Positions 51,785 through 60,485 of a stretch of 64,000 bases of DNA are shown in pieces (positions within the stretch are counted from its first letter, which is position 1; the number at the start of each line of letters is the position of its first letter). The notes under the pieces are model-generated. The model saw only the letters and a list, made by a program, of their open reading frames with translations. It did not search any database and was not told where the DNA came from. Location: assembly GCF_964022235.1 (NCBI RefSeq), contig NZ_CAXHZL010000002.1, forward strand, positions 1 through 64,000. Direction: 5' to 3'. This stretch comes from Limimaricola sp964022235 (GTDB lineage: Bacteria; Pseudomonadota; Alphaproteobacteria; Rhodobacterales; Rhodobacteraceae). The position numbers were made by a program, and so were the translations under genes.

Positions 51785-52504
51785 TCAGCCCTCCCTTCCG
51801 GCGAAGCCCGGAATGCGGGTGCGGCTTTCGATCAGCTGCATCAGGAGCGTGGCGATCAGCGCGATGCAGACATAGATGACCGTCGCGGCGGTGAAGGCCT
51901 CGAAGCCCTGGAAGGTGAATTCGGAGATCTGCTGGCTTTGCGCGGTAAGCTCGAGCAGGCCGATGGTCAGCGCCAGCGACGAGTTCTTGAAGACCGTGAG
52001 GAACTCCGAGGTGAGCGGGGGCACGATCGTGCGGCAGGAAATTGGCAAGAGCACGTAGCGATAGGTCTGCGCGAGGCTCAGCCCATGCGCCGTGGCGGCC
52101 GACGACAGGCCCTGCGGCACGGTCTCGATGCCGGCGCGTAGCTGTTCGGCAATGCGCGAGGCGGTATAGAGGCCCAGCGCCACCACGGCGGTGACGAATT
52201 CGGGGTTGGGCATGTCGCGCTTCATCCAGCGCCCCATCTCCTCGGGGACCAGTTCGGGCACCGCGAAGTACCAGATGAACATCTGGACCAGCAGCGGCAC
52301 GTTCCGGAAGATCTCCACATAGGTGGCGCAGATGCCGCGGATCGCGCGGTTGGGCACGGTCTTTCCCACCCCGACCAAGGCCCCGACCACCAAGGCCAGG
52401 CACCACGCGCAAAGTGCTACGGCGACGGTCCACCCCAAGCCGCTGATCAGCCAGTCGAGATAGGGCTCTTCGAAGAGCACGCCCCAATTCCAATTGTAAT
52501 CCAT
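51785..52504 (-). CDS. Polar amino-acid ABC permease, GltJ type
   Basis: The 239-residue protein opens MDYNWNWGVLFEEPYLDWLISG, characteristic of GltJ-like subunits with their extra N-terminal segment. It has TYVEIFRNVPLLVQMFIWYF and the coupling motif SAATAHGLSLAQTYRYVLLP. ATG 52504 is chosen for its AAAAGGGGC ribosome-binding site. A GC-rich hairpin lies between this start and the binding-protein gene. Confidence 0.92.
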   Translation of the reverse strand: MDYNWNWGVLFEEPYLDWLISGLGWTVAVALCAWCLALVVGALVGVGKTVPNRAIRGICATYVEIFRNVPLLVQMFIWYFAVPELVPEEMGRWMKRDMPNPEFVTAVVALGLYTASRIAEQLRAGIETVPQGLSSAATAHGLSLAQTYRYVLLPISCRTIVPPLTSEFLTVFKNSSLALTIGLLELTAQSQQISEFTFQGFEAFTAATVIYVCIALIATLLMQLIESRTRIPGFAGREG

Positions 52505-52539
52505 TTGCCCCTTTTCCATATCCGCATCGCGGTCATCCG

Positions 52540-52565
52540 GCCCCGGCCGGTGTCCCGGCCGGGGC
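52540..52565 (-). other. Hairpin between binding-protein and permease genes
   Basis: Perfect 11-bp arms GCCCCGGCCGG (52540-52550) and CCGGCCGGGGC (52555-52565) with a TGTC loop, 10 bases past the binding-protein stop. There is no T-run. It probably stabilises the upstream message. Confidence 0.6.
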
Positions 52566-52575
52566 GCGTCGTGGC

Positions 52576-53442
52576 TTAATCGGGCAGAGCGCCAAGCTCG
52601 TAAGCCGCTTGCAGGAGCGGATCGGCCGGGACATTCATCGGCCCGAACCATTTCTCGTAGATCTCGTCGATCTCGCCGGACCGGAACAGCTTGGCCAGCG
52701 CCGTCTTGCCGACCAGCTCGAAGGCGCTGTCGTCGCGGCGCACCATGAGGGCGTAGGGGTCGAAGGACAGGAACTCGCCCACGACGGCCAGCTCATCGGG
52801 CGACTTGGACTTGGAGATCAGGCCGTGCAGCAGGATGTGATCGGAGGCATAGGCGTCCACCCGGTCGGTTTCCAGCGCGAGAAGCCCCTCGGCGTGATCG
52901 CGCACCGGCAGGATCTTGACGTCCATGCCGGCCTCTTCCACCGCGTTGACGATGACGCGCTCGTTCGTCGTCCCCTGCGCCAGGGCGATGGCCTTGCCTT
53001 CCAGATCGGCCAGCGACGTGATGCCGCTGTCCTTGCGCGCGAGGATCTTCGTGCCGGTGACGAAGGTCGTCGGCAGGTATTCGACCTGCTGCTGGCGCGT
53101 CAGGTTGTTGGTGGTGGAGCCGCATTCCAGATCGATCGTGCCATTGGCCATCAGGGCGATCCGGGTCTTGGGGTTGACCGGCACGTATTTGATCGAAATC
53201 TCCTTACCGAGCTCCTCGGAGACCTGTTCGACGATCTTGTGGCACAGGTCGAGGGAGTAGCCGATCGGCTTCTGGTTCTCGTCGAGATAGGCGAAGGGCA
53301 CCGAGCTTTCGCGGTGGCCGATCACGATCTCGCCGCTTTCGGCGATCTTGGCGAGGGTGCCCGCCTGGTCCTGTGCCATGACGCTTGTCGCAGGCAAAGC
53401 CAGAGCCACGGTCGCGGCGAGGGCGATGTTGGTCAGTTTCAT
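52576..53442 (-). CDS. Amino-acid ABC solute-binding protein, GltI type
   Basis: The 288-residue protein has a signal peptide (about 1-23, ending SVMAQ). The binding domain reads GEIVIGHRESSVPFAYLDEN and IDLECGSTTNNLTRQQQVEY, close to glutamate/aspartate-binding GltI. That predicts an acidic amino acid or sulfonated analogue as ligand; this is inference. It starts 28 bp after the PLP-enzyme gene ends and leads the importer. Confidence 0.92.
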   Translation of the reverse strand: MKLTNIALAATVALALPATSVMAQDQAGTLAKIAESGEIVIGHRESSVPFAYLDENQKPIGYSLDLCHKIVEQVSEELGKEISIKYVPVNPKTRIALMANGTIDLECGSTTNNLTRQQQVEYLPTTFVTGTKILARKDSGITSLADLEGKAIALAQGTTNERVIVNAVEEAGMDVKILPVRDHAEGLLALETDRVDAYASDHILLHGLISKSKSPDELAVVGEFLSFDPYALMVRRDDSAFELVGKTALAKLFRSGEIDEIYEKWFGPMNVPADPLLQAAYELGALPD

Positions 53443-53470
53443 CTGTCGTATCCCTGTTGTTGTGGAAGTT

Positions 53471-54577
53471 TCATTCGGAGTATCCGGGCAGATCGAAGCT
53501 GTCGGGATAGCCGAAGAGCGCGGCGCTCCCGCCGGTATGGAGAAAGACGACGTTCTCCATGCCGTCGAACTGCCCCTTGCGGATCTGGTCGATCAGCCCG
53601 TCGAGCCCCTTGCCAGAATGAACCGGGTCGGCGAGCAGCCCCTCGGTGCTGGCAAGCAACCTGACGGCCGCCTTCATGCCCTCGGTGGGCAGGCCGTCGC
53701 CCGAGGCCACAGGGTCGCAATCGGCCCGCACCTGCGCGCGATCGATCCGCGGCCCGAGGCCTAGGCGCTCGGCGGTGCGCTGCGCGAGGTCGAAGACCAC
53801 CTGCTCCTGCCGGTCGCGGGGGGCTTGCGTGCCGACGCTCAGCAGCTGGATGTCGCTTCCGATCGCGGCCAGACCGACGACCAGACCCGCTTGGGTGCCC
53901 GCGTTGCCCCCGACGAGGACCAGCGCGTCGATCTTCAGGCCCATGCCATCGGCCTGCTCGGTCAACTCACGCGCGCAGTTGACGTATCCCAGCGCGCCGA
54001 TCTCGTTCGAGCAACCACCGGGAATGACATAAGGAAGGGCGCCCGCCTGCCGCAGGCTTTCGGCCAGGATCTCCATTTCGGCGTCCATGTCCGCCCCGCC
54101 CGGCCGTTTCGCCACATGCGCACCATGCAAAAGATCGAGCAACACGTTGCCGTTGCGCAGGTGGTTCGGATCGGCCGAGCCCGTGCGATCCTCGAGCAGG
54201 AGATGACAGGCCATCCCCAGCTTGGCCGCGGCCGCGGCCGTCTGGCAGGCGTGGTTCGACTGGATTGGGCCTTGGGTGATGACCGTATCGGCGCCCCGCG
54301 CCTTGGCCTCGGCCATCAGGTATTCCAGCTTGCGTGTCTCGTTGCCGCCAGATGACAGCCCGGTGCAATCGTCGCGCTTCACCCAAAGCCGCGGCCCGCC
54401 CAGTTCGGCACTGAGCCGATCCATCGGCTCCAACGGGGTCGGCAGGTGGCCGAGGCGAAGGCGTGGAAAAGCGCCGAGCGCGATCGCCAGCTCCTTGCAC
54501 AGCGTCAACCGGTGCTGCGCGTCCATCTCGGACCGTTCCAGACTGTCGTTATCGGCTGAGGGCATCGGCACTTCCAT
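53471..54577 (-). CDS. PLP-fold ACC deaminase / D-cysteine desulfhydrase / L-cysteate sulfo-lyase family protein, PLP-lysine position is Glu
   Basis: The 368-residue protein clearly belongs to this family: LPTPLEPMDRLSAELGG, KRDDCTGLSSGGNETRKLEY, GPIQSNHACQTAAAAA, YVIPGGCSNEIGALGYV, FLHTGGSAALFGY. It most resembles cysteate sulfo-lyase or desulfhydrase. In active members the residue after GGN is the Schiff-base Lys (GGNKTRK); here it is Glu80, codon GAG at 54338-54340 on the minus strand. Lys83 is two turns of sequence away and normally not the PLP ligand. The gene may encode an inactive or repurposed protein. An N-terminal extension of about 25 residues precedes the domain. Confidence 0.85.
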   Translation of the reverse strand: MEVPMPSADNDSLERSEMDAQHRLTLCKELAIALGAFPRLRLGHLPTPLEPMDRLSAELGGPRLWVKRDDCTGLSSGGNETRKLEYLMAEAKARGADTVITQGPIQSNHACQTAAAAAKLGMACHLLLEDRTGSADPNHLRNGNVLLDLLHGAHVAKRPGGADMDAEMEILAESLRQAGALPYVIPGGCSNEIGALGYVNCARELTEQADGMGLKIDALVLVGGNAGTQAGLVVGLAAIGSDIQLLSVGTQAPRDRQEQVVFDLAQRTAERLGLGPRIDRAQVRADCDPVASGDGLPTEGMKAAVRLLASTEGLLADPVHSGKGLDGLIDQIRKGQFDGMENVVFLHTGGSAALFGYPDSFDLPGYSE

Positions 54578-54642
54578 TCGGGCGTTACCCCAACAGACCC
54601 CTATGCAAGCTCAGAAATATAATGCTTTTTGCTACGCCTTCT

Positions 54643-54657
54643 CATACTGATCGTATG
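54643..54657. promoter_or_regulatory. Candidate LysR operator in the divergent promoter
   Basis: Perfect arms CATAC (54643-54647) and GTATG (54653-54657) with five bases between. It lies 17 bp before the lysR ATG and 65 bp before the PLP-enzyme start, suitable for both autoregulation and control of the importer operon. Confidence 0.45.
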
Positions 54658-54674
54658 GGCAACGGGAGATGACG

Positions 54675-55583
54675 ATGGATTTGCGATGGCTCGAGGACGT
54701 GCTCATCCTGCTGGAAGAGCGGAATCTCACCCGAGCGGCCCATCGGCGCAACATCACGCAGCCGGCCTTCTCGCGCCGCATCCGCAGCTTCGAGGACTGG
54801 ATCGGGGCGCCGGTCCTGAACCGCGAGGTCAACCGCGTCTCGCTCGATCCGGCCCTGAGCGAGCACGAGCAGGAGATCCGGGCGCTCACGACCCGGATAC
54901 GCGAGCTGCGCGGCAACATCGCCAACCATCGCCCGTCGAACGTCACGGTGACGCTCACCTCGCATCACGCGCCGATCCATTCCAAGTTTCCCGACCTGGC
55001 CATCGAAGCGCGCCGCCATTTTCCCGAGGTGCGATTCCGCCTTCGGGCGGGAAACCAACGCGATTGCATCACGTTCTTCCTGCGCGGCGACGCCAGCATC
55101 TTCCTCAACTACGAGGCCCGCAGCGAGCAGTCGCCGATGTTCGGCGCTTCGGTGAAGCGCGCGGTTTGCGGACATGATCGGCTGGTGCCGGTGATCGGCG
55201 GCCGGCTGCGCTATCGTCTCAATCCCGATCAGCGTCCGCCAGAGGACTTTCCTTGCGTGACCTACCCTGAGGACTGCCATTTCGGCGAGATCCTCGCCCG
55301 CGCCGAGCGGCCGTTCGGCACGAGGCAGATGTCGCGCAATTCCTTGTGCGAGACCGCGCTTTCCAGCGGCATAAAGGAACTCGTGATGAAGGGGCTCGGC
55401 CTTGGCTGGCTACCGCTGAGCATGTGCTACCGCGAACTGGAAAGCGGCGAAATCGTCTCGGTCGCGCACCACTTCGGGCATGAGGACATCAAGGTGGTGC
55501 TCTACGCGAACACCGAGAACAAGACGGCCGTCGAACTCGTGGATCACTGGCAGACCGCCTTCAGCCTGCAAGCTGTCGATTAA
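54675..55583 (+). CDS. LysR-family regulator of the amino-acid importer block (inferred)
   Basis: The 302-residue product begins MDLRWLEDVLILLEERNLTR, with HTH RAAHRRNITQPAFSRRIRSF and an effector domain from about residue 95. ATG 54675 is preferred to the ATG at 54669 because GGGAG lies six bases upstream of it. Divergence from the PLP enzyme and importer suggests it controls them, with the imported amino acid or a breakdown product as inducer. Confidence 0.9.
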   Translation: MDLRWLEDVLILLEERNLTRAAHRRNITQPAFSRRIRSFEDWIGAPVLNREVNRVSLDPALSEHEQEIRALTTRIRELRGNIANHRPSNVTVTLTSHHAPIHSKFPDLAIEARRHFPEVRFRLRAGNQRDCITFFLRGDASIFLNYEARSEQSPMFGASVKRAVCGHDRLVPVIGGRLRYRLNPDQRPPEDFPCVTYPEDCHFGEILARAERPFGTRQMSRNSLCETALSSGIKELVMKGLGLGWLPLSMCYRELESGEIVSVAHHFGHEDIKVVLYANTENKTAVELVDHWQTAFSLQAVD

Positions 55584-55992
55584 GCGATAAAGCCATAGCT
55601 TAGCGACAGAAAGTTCACCCTTCGATCGTTCAGGCTTGGTGCGGCTAAGGTTGGCGAAAGCGACATCATTGCCATAAACGTTGCAGCATCGATCAAAAGC
55701 TATTGGCGACCCACCCGCCTAGTCTCAGGCGCCAAGGGGACCATGCTGGTTTCGGCCTCGGAGCCGCGCTTCGCCGAGGGGGCTCTTCTTGCGTTGAAGC
55801 CTGTCCGCGCGAGCGGAGGGGTCTACCGCATCACGCACCGATCCGGGTCACAGCCCCGGTCCTGCAGGTGCGAGAGGGCCGGCTACATCGGCGTCTGGCC
55901 GCATGCGTCCAGCGAACCAGTACTGAATGTGGCCTTGGGACCAAGATGTACGCTTGATCCGCCCGAAAGAGGCACGAAAAATCCTTCTAACC
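55584..55992. other. Intergenic region without a supported gene
   Basis: About 410 bp between the LysR gene and the convergent FAH-family gene. Frames here are short, with no ribosome-binding site or recognisable motif. I see no strong hairpin or repeat. Confidence 0.5.
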
Positions 55993-56886
55993 TCAAGCGT
56001 TCGCCGCCACCGACGACTTGCCACGAACCGGTTCGGCCTCATCCACGACCGGGCTGGCGCAGATGCCAATACCTTCGATCTCGATTTCGACTGTCTCGCC
56101 CGAGCGCAACCAGCGCGGCGGCGTCTTGGCATGACCCACGCCCGGCGGTGTGCCCATGGCAATATGATCGCCCGGCTGCAATGTAGTATATTCAGAGATG
56201 ATCGCAATCGCCCGGGCGACTGGCCAGATCATGTTGGCGGTGTTTGATCGTTGCAATATCTCGGATCCGACACGGCTTTCGATCGAAAGCCCTGACGCGC
56301 CCTCGGGCAACTCGTCGGGAGTGACAACGAAAGGACCGATGGCGCCGGTGTCGTCAAAGTTCTTGCCCGGTGTCCACTGGTGCGTCTTGCGCTGGTAGTC
56401 CCGGATCGAACCGTCGTTGAAGACCGTGTAGCCGAACACATGCGAAAGCCCTTTCTCTTCGGCGATATGCCGACCGCCCCGCCCGATGATCACCATCAGC
56501 TCGGCCTCGTAGTCGAGCTTCTCCGAACACCGCGGGAGCACCATCGGCGCGCCCGCAGCCATGATCGACTTTGGTCCCCGCATGAAGAGCGCCGGGTAGT
56601 CGGGAATATCGTAACCGCCCTCCTTGATGTGTTCGATATAGTTCAGCCCCATGCATATGATGCTAGGGGGACGGCGAACCGGCAGGCCTGGCGTCACATG
56701 CGACACCGGGACGCCGGGGCCGAGATCCACCGCCCCGGCAATCCGCTGCAGCAATCTGGGGTTGCCGATCAGCCCAGCCAGATCCTCACCCACCTCGTCA
56801 AAACGCTGGCTGAGGTTATATGCGCGCGCGTCGCGAACCAAATGAACTGCAGGGCCGTCTTCGGTGACACCTACCAGAAAACGCAT
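55993..56886 (-). CDS. Fumarylacetoacetate hydrolase (FAH) family protein
   Basis: The 297-residue protein has the FAH catalytic-domain blocks IICMGLNYIEHIKEGG, LDYEAELMVIIGRGG with metal-binding Glu, FNDGSIRDYQRKTHQWTPGK and GDHIAMGTPPGVGHAKTPP. Members hydrolyse or decarboxylate 2-oxo or dioxo acids with Mg or Mn. It is the last gene of the minus-strand block. It probably processes the product made by the ligase and reductase upstream; the substrate is unknown. Confidence 0.9.
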   Translation of the reverse strand: MRFLVGVTEDGPAVHLVRDARAYNLSQRFDEVGEDLAGLIGNPRLLQRIAGAVDLGPGVPVSHVTPGLPVRRPPSIICMGLNYIEHIKEGGYDIPDYPALFMRGPKSIMAAGAPMVLPRCSEKLDYEAELMVIIGRGGRHIAEEKGLSHVFGYTVFNDGSIRDYQRKTHQWTPGKNFDDTGAIGPFVVTPDELPEGASGLSIESRVGSEILQRSNTANMIWPVARAIAIISEYTTLQPGDHIAMGTPPGVGHAKTPPRWLRSGETVEIEIEGIGICASPVVDEAEPVRGKSSVAANA

Positions 56887-57155
56887 GGTCAACTCCCTAA
56901 TTACCAATGATATTCAGCAACCGCTATCGCGAAATGCCTTGCTGTCTGACGTGGAAGAGATCGCCGCTTTACGAGATCAAGTGGTTGGACGTCCTTATGC
57001 CTGCGCTTCGCCCGATGCTCCTCTGCGAAAGGGAGCGAGCAAGGCCGCGCAGATGCGCCGCGCTGACATGGAGACGCGACCTCCTTGCCGCATGCTCATG
57101 TGAAACCGGGCTGCGATGGATGGCCCCTGGCGAGCGCGCACTTCGAAAACCATGC

Positions 57156-58136
57156 TCAAGGCAGCAGGCCCGCCACCCGCGCCCTCAGCGTCACAAGCGC
57201 ATGCACCGTGTCGATGGTCGGCGTGGGTTGCCCGACGATCCGCCCCAATTCGCGCACCGACCCGACCAATGCTTCGATTTCCATAGGCCGTTCGGCGTCG
57301 ATATCCTGCAGCATTGAGGTCCGATGCGCACCGACGGCCGCCCCGCCCGCAATCCGCCGATCCACGTCGATCGGAAAGCTCACGCCCAGTGCTTCGGCGA
57401 TCGTCTGCGCCTCCAGCATCATTCGACGCGCCACCTCCCGCGTCCCCTCGTCGGTGCAGAGCACATCCAGCGTGGCATGGGTCAGCGCCGAGATCGGGTT
57501 GAACGATAGGTTGCCCCACAGCTTGATCCAGATTTCGTCGCGAAGCTTTGGTCGCACCGGCGCCTTCAGCCCTGCCTCCTGCAGCACGCGCGAAAGACGC
57601 AGCGCGCGCTCCGATTTCGACCCGTCGGGTTCCCCAAGCGAGAACCGGTTGCCTTCGATATGGCGCACTGTCCCTGGTGCGCTGACTTCGGCCGCCGGGT
57701 AGACGACGCACCCCAGCACCCGGTCGGGCCCCAGCCCCGACCACTGCACGCCGCCAGGGTCGACCGTCTTGAGACGGGTGCCTTCGAGGGGGCCGCCGAA
57801 CTTGTGAAAATACCACCACGGCAAACCGTTCACGCCGCTCACGATCGTCGTGTCCTTGCCGATCAGGGGTCGCATCGCGCCGACCACTGCGGGCACGGAA
57901 TGCGCCTTGAGCGTGACGATGACGTAGTCCTGTATCCCCAACTCAGCGGGATCGGCGCTGGCCTTTACCGGCACGGTGATCGGCTCCGCCGCCTCCTCGA
58001 TCAGCGTCAGCCCGCGGCTCTGGATCGCTTCCAGGTGCGGGCCGCGGGCGACGAGGCTGACGTCGGCCCCCGCCTGAGCGAGTTTCGCGCCCATGTAGCC
58101 ACCGATCGCACCGGCCCCAAAAATGCAAATCTTCAT
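57156..58136 (-). CDS. 2-dehydropantoate 2-reductase family protein (ApbA/PanE-like)
   Basis: The 326-residue protein starts MKICIFGAGAIGGYMGAKLA, the NADP-binding hallmark. It has VTLKAHSVPAV and the catalytic-Lys region EIWIKLWGNLSFNPISALT. PanE reduces ketopantoate in pantothenate synthesis. Many paralogues in catabolic operons reduce other 2-oxo acids, and this operon context favours that. It begins 22 bp after the acyl-CoA ligase gene and leaves a 269-bp gap before the FAH gene. Confidence 0.88.
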   Translation of the reverse strand: MKICIFGAGAIGGYMGAKLAQAGADVSLVARGPHLEAIQSRGLTLIEEAAEPITVPVKASADPAELGIQDYVIVTLKAHSVPAVVGAMRPLIGKDTTIVSGVNGLPWWYFHKFGGPLEGTRLKTVDPGGVQWSGLGPDRVLGCVVYPAAEVSAPGTVRHIEGNRFSLGEPDGSKSERALRLSRVLQEAGLKAPVRPKLRDEIWIKLWGNLSFNPISALTHATLDVLCTDEGTREVARRMMLEAQTIAEALGVSFPIDVDRRIAGGAAVGAHRTSMLQDIDAERPMEIEALVGSVRELGRIVGQPTPTIDTVHALVTLRARVAGLLP

Positions 58137-58158
58137 GTATCCCCCGCCCCGACCGCGG

Positions 58159-59688
58159 TCAGGCCCCCAGTCCCAGCTTTTCTGCCAAGCCGATCCGCTG
58201 CATCTTGCCGGTGGCACCCTTGGGGATCTCGCCCAAGATGACGATCCGGCGAGGAACCTTGAACTCGGCCATTTGGGCAGCCGCGAAGCTACGGATGTCC
58301 TGTTCGGAGGCTGACTGGCCCTCTCTCAGGACCACCGCTGCCGCGACCTCTTCGCCCAGTTTCTGGTGCGGCATGCCAAAGGTCACGACCTGCAAAATCG
58401 CGGGGTGGTCCATCAGCACGCCGTCCACTTCGAGCGGGCTGATCTTCTCGCCGCCGCGATTGATGATCTCCTTGAGCCGTCCGGTCAGCCGCAGGTAGCC
58501 CTCGGGATCGAGCGCTCCCTGGTCACCGGTGCGGAACCAACGTCGTCCCTCGGCCTCGAAAAAGCTGGTGCGGTTGGCCTCGGGGTTGTTCTCGTAGCCC
58601 GAGGTCACATTGTCACCCGAGATCACCACCTCCCCGGTTCCCTCGACCAGACGATCCTCGGCCTCATCGGCGATCCGAAGCAGCGGACCTGCGGCGATAC
58701 CGACCGAGCCGGGCTTCTGGGCGCGAGGCGGCAGCGGGTTGCAGGCCATCTGGTGCGTCGCCTCGGTCATCCCGTAGGCCTCGATCACCGGCGCTGCAAA
58801 AGTCTCTGACAGTGCCTGCATGACCTGGGCCGGGAGCGAGGCCGAAGAGGAGCGGACGAAGCGCAGCGGCGTTGCGGCGATGACGTCGGCGTTGCGCGAC
58901 GCCCGCGACAAGATTGCCTGGTGCATCGTCGGCACGGCGCTGTACCAGGTCGGTCGCGCCATCTCTATCCACCCGAAGAATCGCAGCGCGTCGAAGCCCG
59001 GCGCGCACCAGATCGACGCCCCCGCCGAGAGCGAGGCCGTCACCGCAGCGATCAGCCCATGGATGTGAAAGAGCGGCATGACATTGAGGGCCCGATCCGA
59101 CGAGGTGAGCGCCAGAGAGGCCGCGACATTGCGTGCCGAGGCATGAATATTGGCCTGCGACAGGGGCACGATCTTGGGCCGTGAGGTCGTCCCCGAAGTG
59201 TGCAGTATGAGCGCGGTGTCGCCGGGCTCTGGGGCCGCGGTTTCGGGCCGAGCGTCGGGATCGTCCGCGCCGGTGATTTCGAACTGTCCCGCCGGTGCGG
59301 CTGGGTCGGCATGCAGACGCAGGACCCGGATGCCACAGGCCTTCGCCGCTGCGACCGCCGGCCCCTCCTCGTGTGCCGCAACGACCAGCGCCTTGGCACG
59401 CAGATCTCGAAGGTAGAAAGAGAACTCGTCCTGCTGGTAGGCCGGGTTCAGCGGCGCCGTGGTAGCGGCCTGCGCGATTGTCATGAAGGCCGCCGCCATC
59501 TCCGGCCCGTTGGGCAGAACGATCGCCACCCGGTCCTGCCTCCCGATGCCCAGGGCATGCAGCTGCCTGGCCACCAGCGACGATAGCCCTCGCAGCTCTC
59601 CGTAGGACATCCACTCCCGATCTGGAGCGCCGATTGCCGGCGCCGAAGCCTCGTGGTCCTGCAAAAGTGCGGCAAGCGTCAAAGTCAT
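58159..59688 (-). CDS. Acyl-CoA ligase resembling oxalate-CoA ligase
   Basis: The 509-residue adenylate-forming enzyme has AMP motif LHTSGTTSRPKIVPLS, YGMTEATHQMACNPLPP, GRLKEIINRGGEKISPLEVD and C-terminal catalytic Lys in GATGKMQR. The TSGTTSRPK variant and the INRGGEKISP block match oxalate-CoA ligases (yeast Pcs60, plant AAE3). That makes a small dicarboxylate or oxo acid plausible. ATG 59688 is chosen for the AAAGGA site upstream. No oxalyl-CoA decarboxylase or formyl-CoA transferase gene is in view, so the call is by sequence only. Confidence 0.85.
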   Translation of the reverse strand: MTLTLAALLQDHEASAPAIGAPDREWMSYGELRGLSSLVARQLHALGIGRQDRVAIVLPNGPEMAAAFMTIAQAATTAPLNPAYQQDEFSFYLRDLRAKALVVAAHEEGPAVAAAKACGIRVLRLHADPAAPAGQFEITGADDPDARPETAAPEPGDTALILHTSGTTSRPKIVPLSQANIHASARNVAASLALTSSDRALNVMPLFHIHGLIAAVTASLSAGASIWCAPGFDALRFFGWIEMARPTWYSAVPTMHQAILSRASRNADVIAATPLRFVRSSSASLPAQVMQALSETFAAPVIEAYGMTEATHQMACNPLPPRAQKPGSVGIAAGPLLRIADEAEDRLVEGTGEVVISGDNVTSGYENNPEANRTSFFEAEGRRWFRTGDQGALDPEGYLRLTGRLKEIINRGGEKISPLEVDGVLMDHPAILQVVTFGMPHQKLGEEVAAAVVLREGQSASEQDIRSFAAAQMAEFKVPRRIVILGEIPKGATGKMQRIGLAEKLGLGA

Positions 59689-59727
59689 GTCGATGTCCTT
59701 TAAAAACACGGAGAGCGGCGGCGAAGA

Positions 59728-60480
59728 TCAGCGGGAAGCGGCGTAGTAGGCGACCTTGCGCTCGAGAAACGCGAGAAACTCAGAGAGCGTGAACGCCAGC
59801 GCGAAAAGCACGATCAACACGGCCCAGAACTCTGCCATGAGGAAGTTGCTCGAATAGAGTTCGAACAAGGCGCCGAACCCCACGATCGAGATCAGCAGCT
59901 GGCCGATGATTACCCCTTTCACGGCGCGGATCACGCCAATCCGCACCCCGCCGAGGATTTCGGGCAGCGCCGCCCAGAAGTAGATCTTGAAAAAGGCGTC
60001 CAGGGGCGAGGCGCCGAAGCTGCGTGACATCTCCACCAGCGAGCGGTTGATGTTACGCACCCCCGCCCGCGCGTTGAGGATGATGATCCAAACCGCGAAG
60101 AGCGCCGTGGTGATGATGATCGTCTTGGTCCCGAAGCCAAACAGAACCATCAGCACCGGCACCAGCGCCGTGAGCGGCGCGCTGAGGAAGATGTTCACCC
60201 AAGGCAGCAGCAGCTCGTCGAGCAGTCGGCTCTTGCCCATCAGGATGCCGACCGGGATGCCGATCACGATTGCCGAGATTACGCCCACCCAAAAGGCATA
60301 GGCGGTGGTGGATAGCGCCCTGAGAAAGGCCGGGGTTTGGACGAGACCGAAGAGAGTGACGAACACTTCCGACAACGGCGGCACGAAAAAGGTCAGGTCG
60401 AGTTGCCCGACGATTTCCCACAACAGCCCCCAGACCAGCAAGGACGACATCATCGGCAGCTTGTATCCATGAATGGTCAT
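59728..60480 (-). CDS. ABC permease, nitrate/sulfonate/taurine (SsuC/TauC) type, second copy
   Basis: The 250-residue protein has about six membrane helices. The coupling motif is EMSRSFGASPLDAFFKIYFW with PEILGGVRIGVIRAVKGVI, typical of SsuC-like permeases. A GTG at 60489 overlaps the ATPase stop, but ATG 60480 has GGAG at workable distance. The operon encodes another permease of the same family (61273-62046), suggesting a heterodimeric channel rather than the usual homodimer. Confidence 0.88.
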   Translation of the reverse strand: MTIHGYKLPMMSSLLVWGLLWEIVGQLDLTFFVPPLSEVFVTLFGLVQTPAFLRALSTTAYAFWVGVISAIVIGIPVGILMGKSRLLDELLLPWVNIFLSAPLTALVPVLMVLFGFGTKTIIITTALFAVWIIILNARAGVRNINRSLVEMSRSFGASPLDAFFKIYFWAALPEILGGVRIGVIRAVKGVIIGQLLISIVGFGALFELYSSNFLMAEFWAVLIVLFALAFTLSEFLAFLERKVAYYAASR

Positions 60481-60485
60481 CGGGC

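Noticed and set aside
55743..56186. 147-residue plus-strand frame near the FAH gene
   Set aside because: Its second half is antisense to the FAH gene and its first half has no ribosome-binding site or motif.
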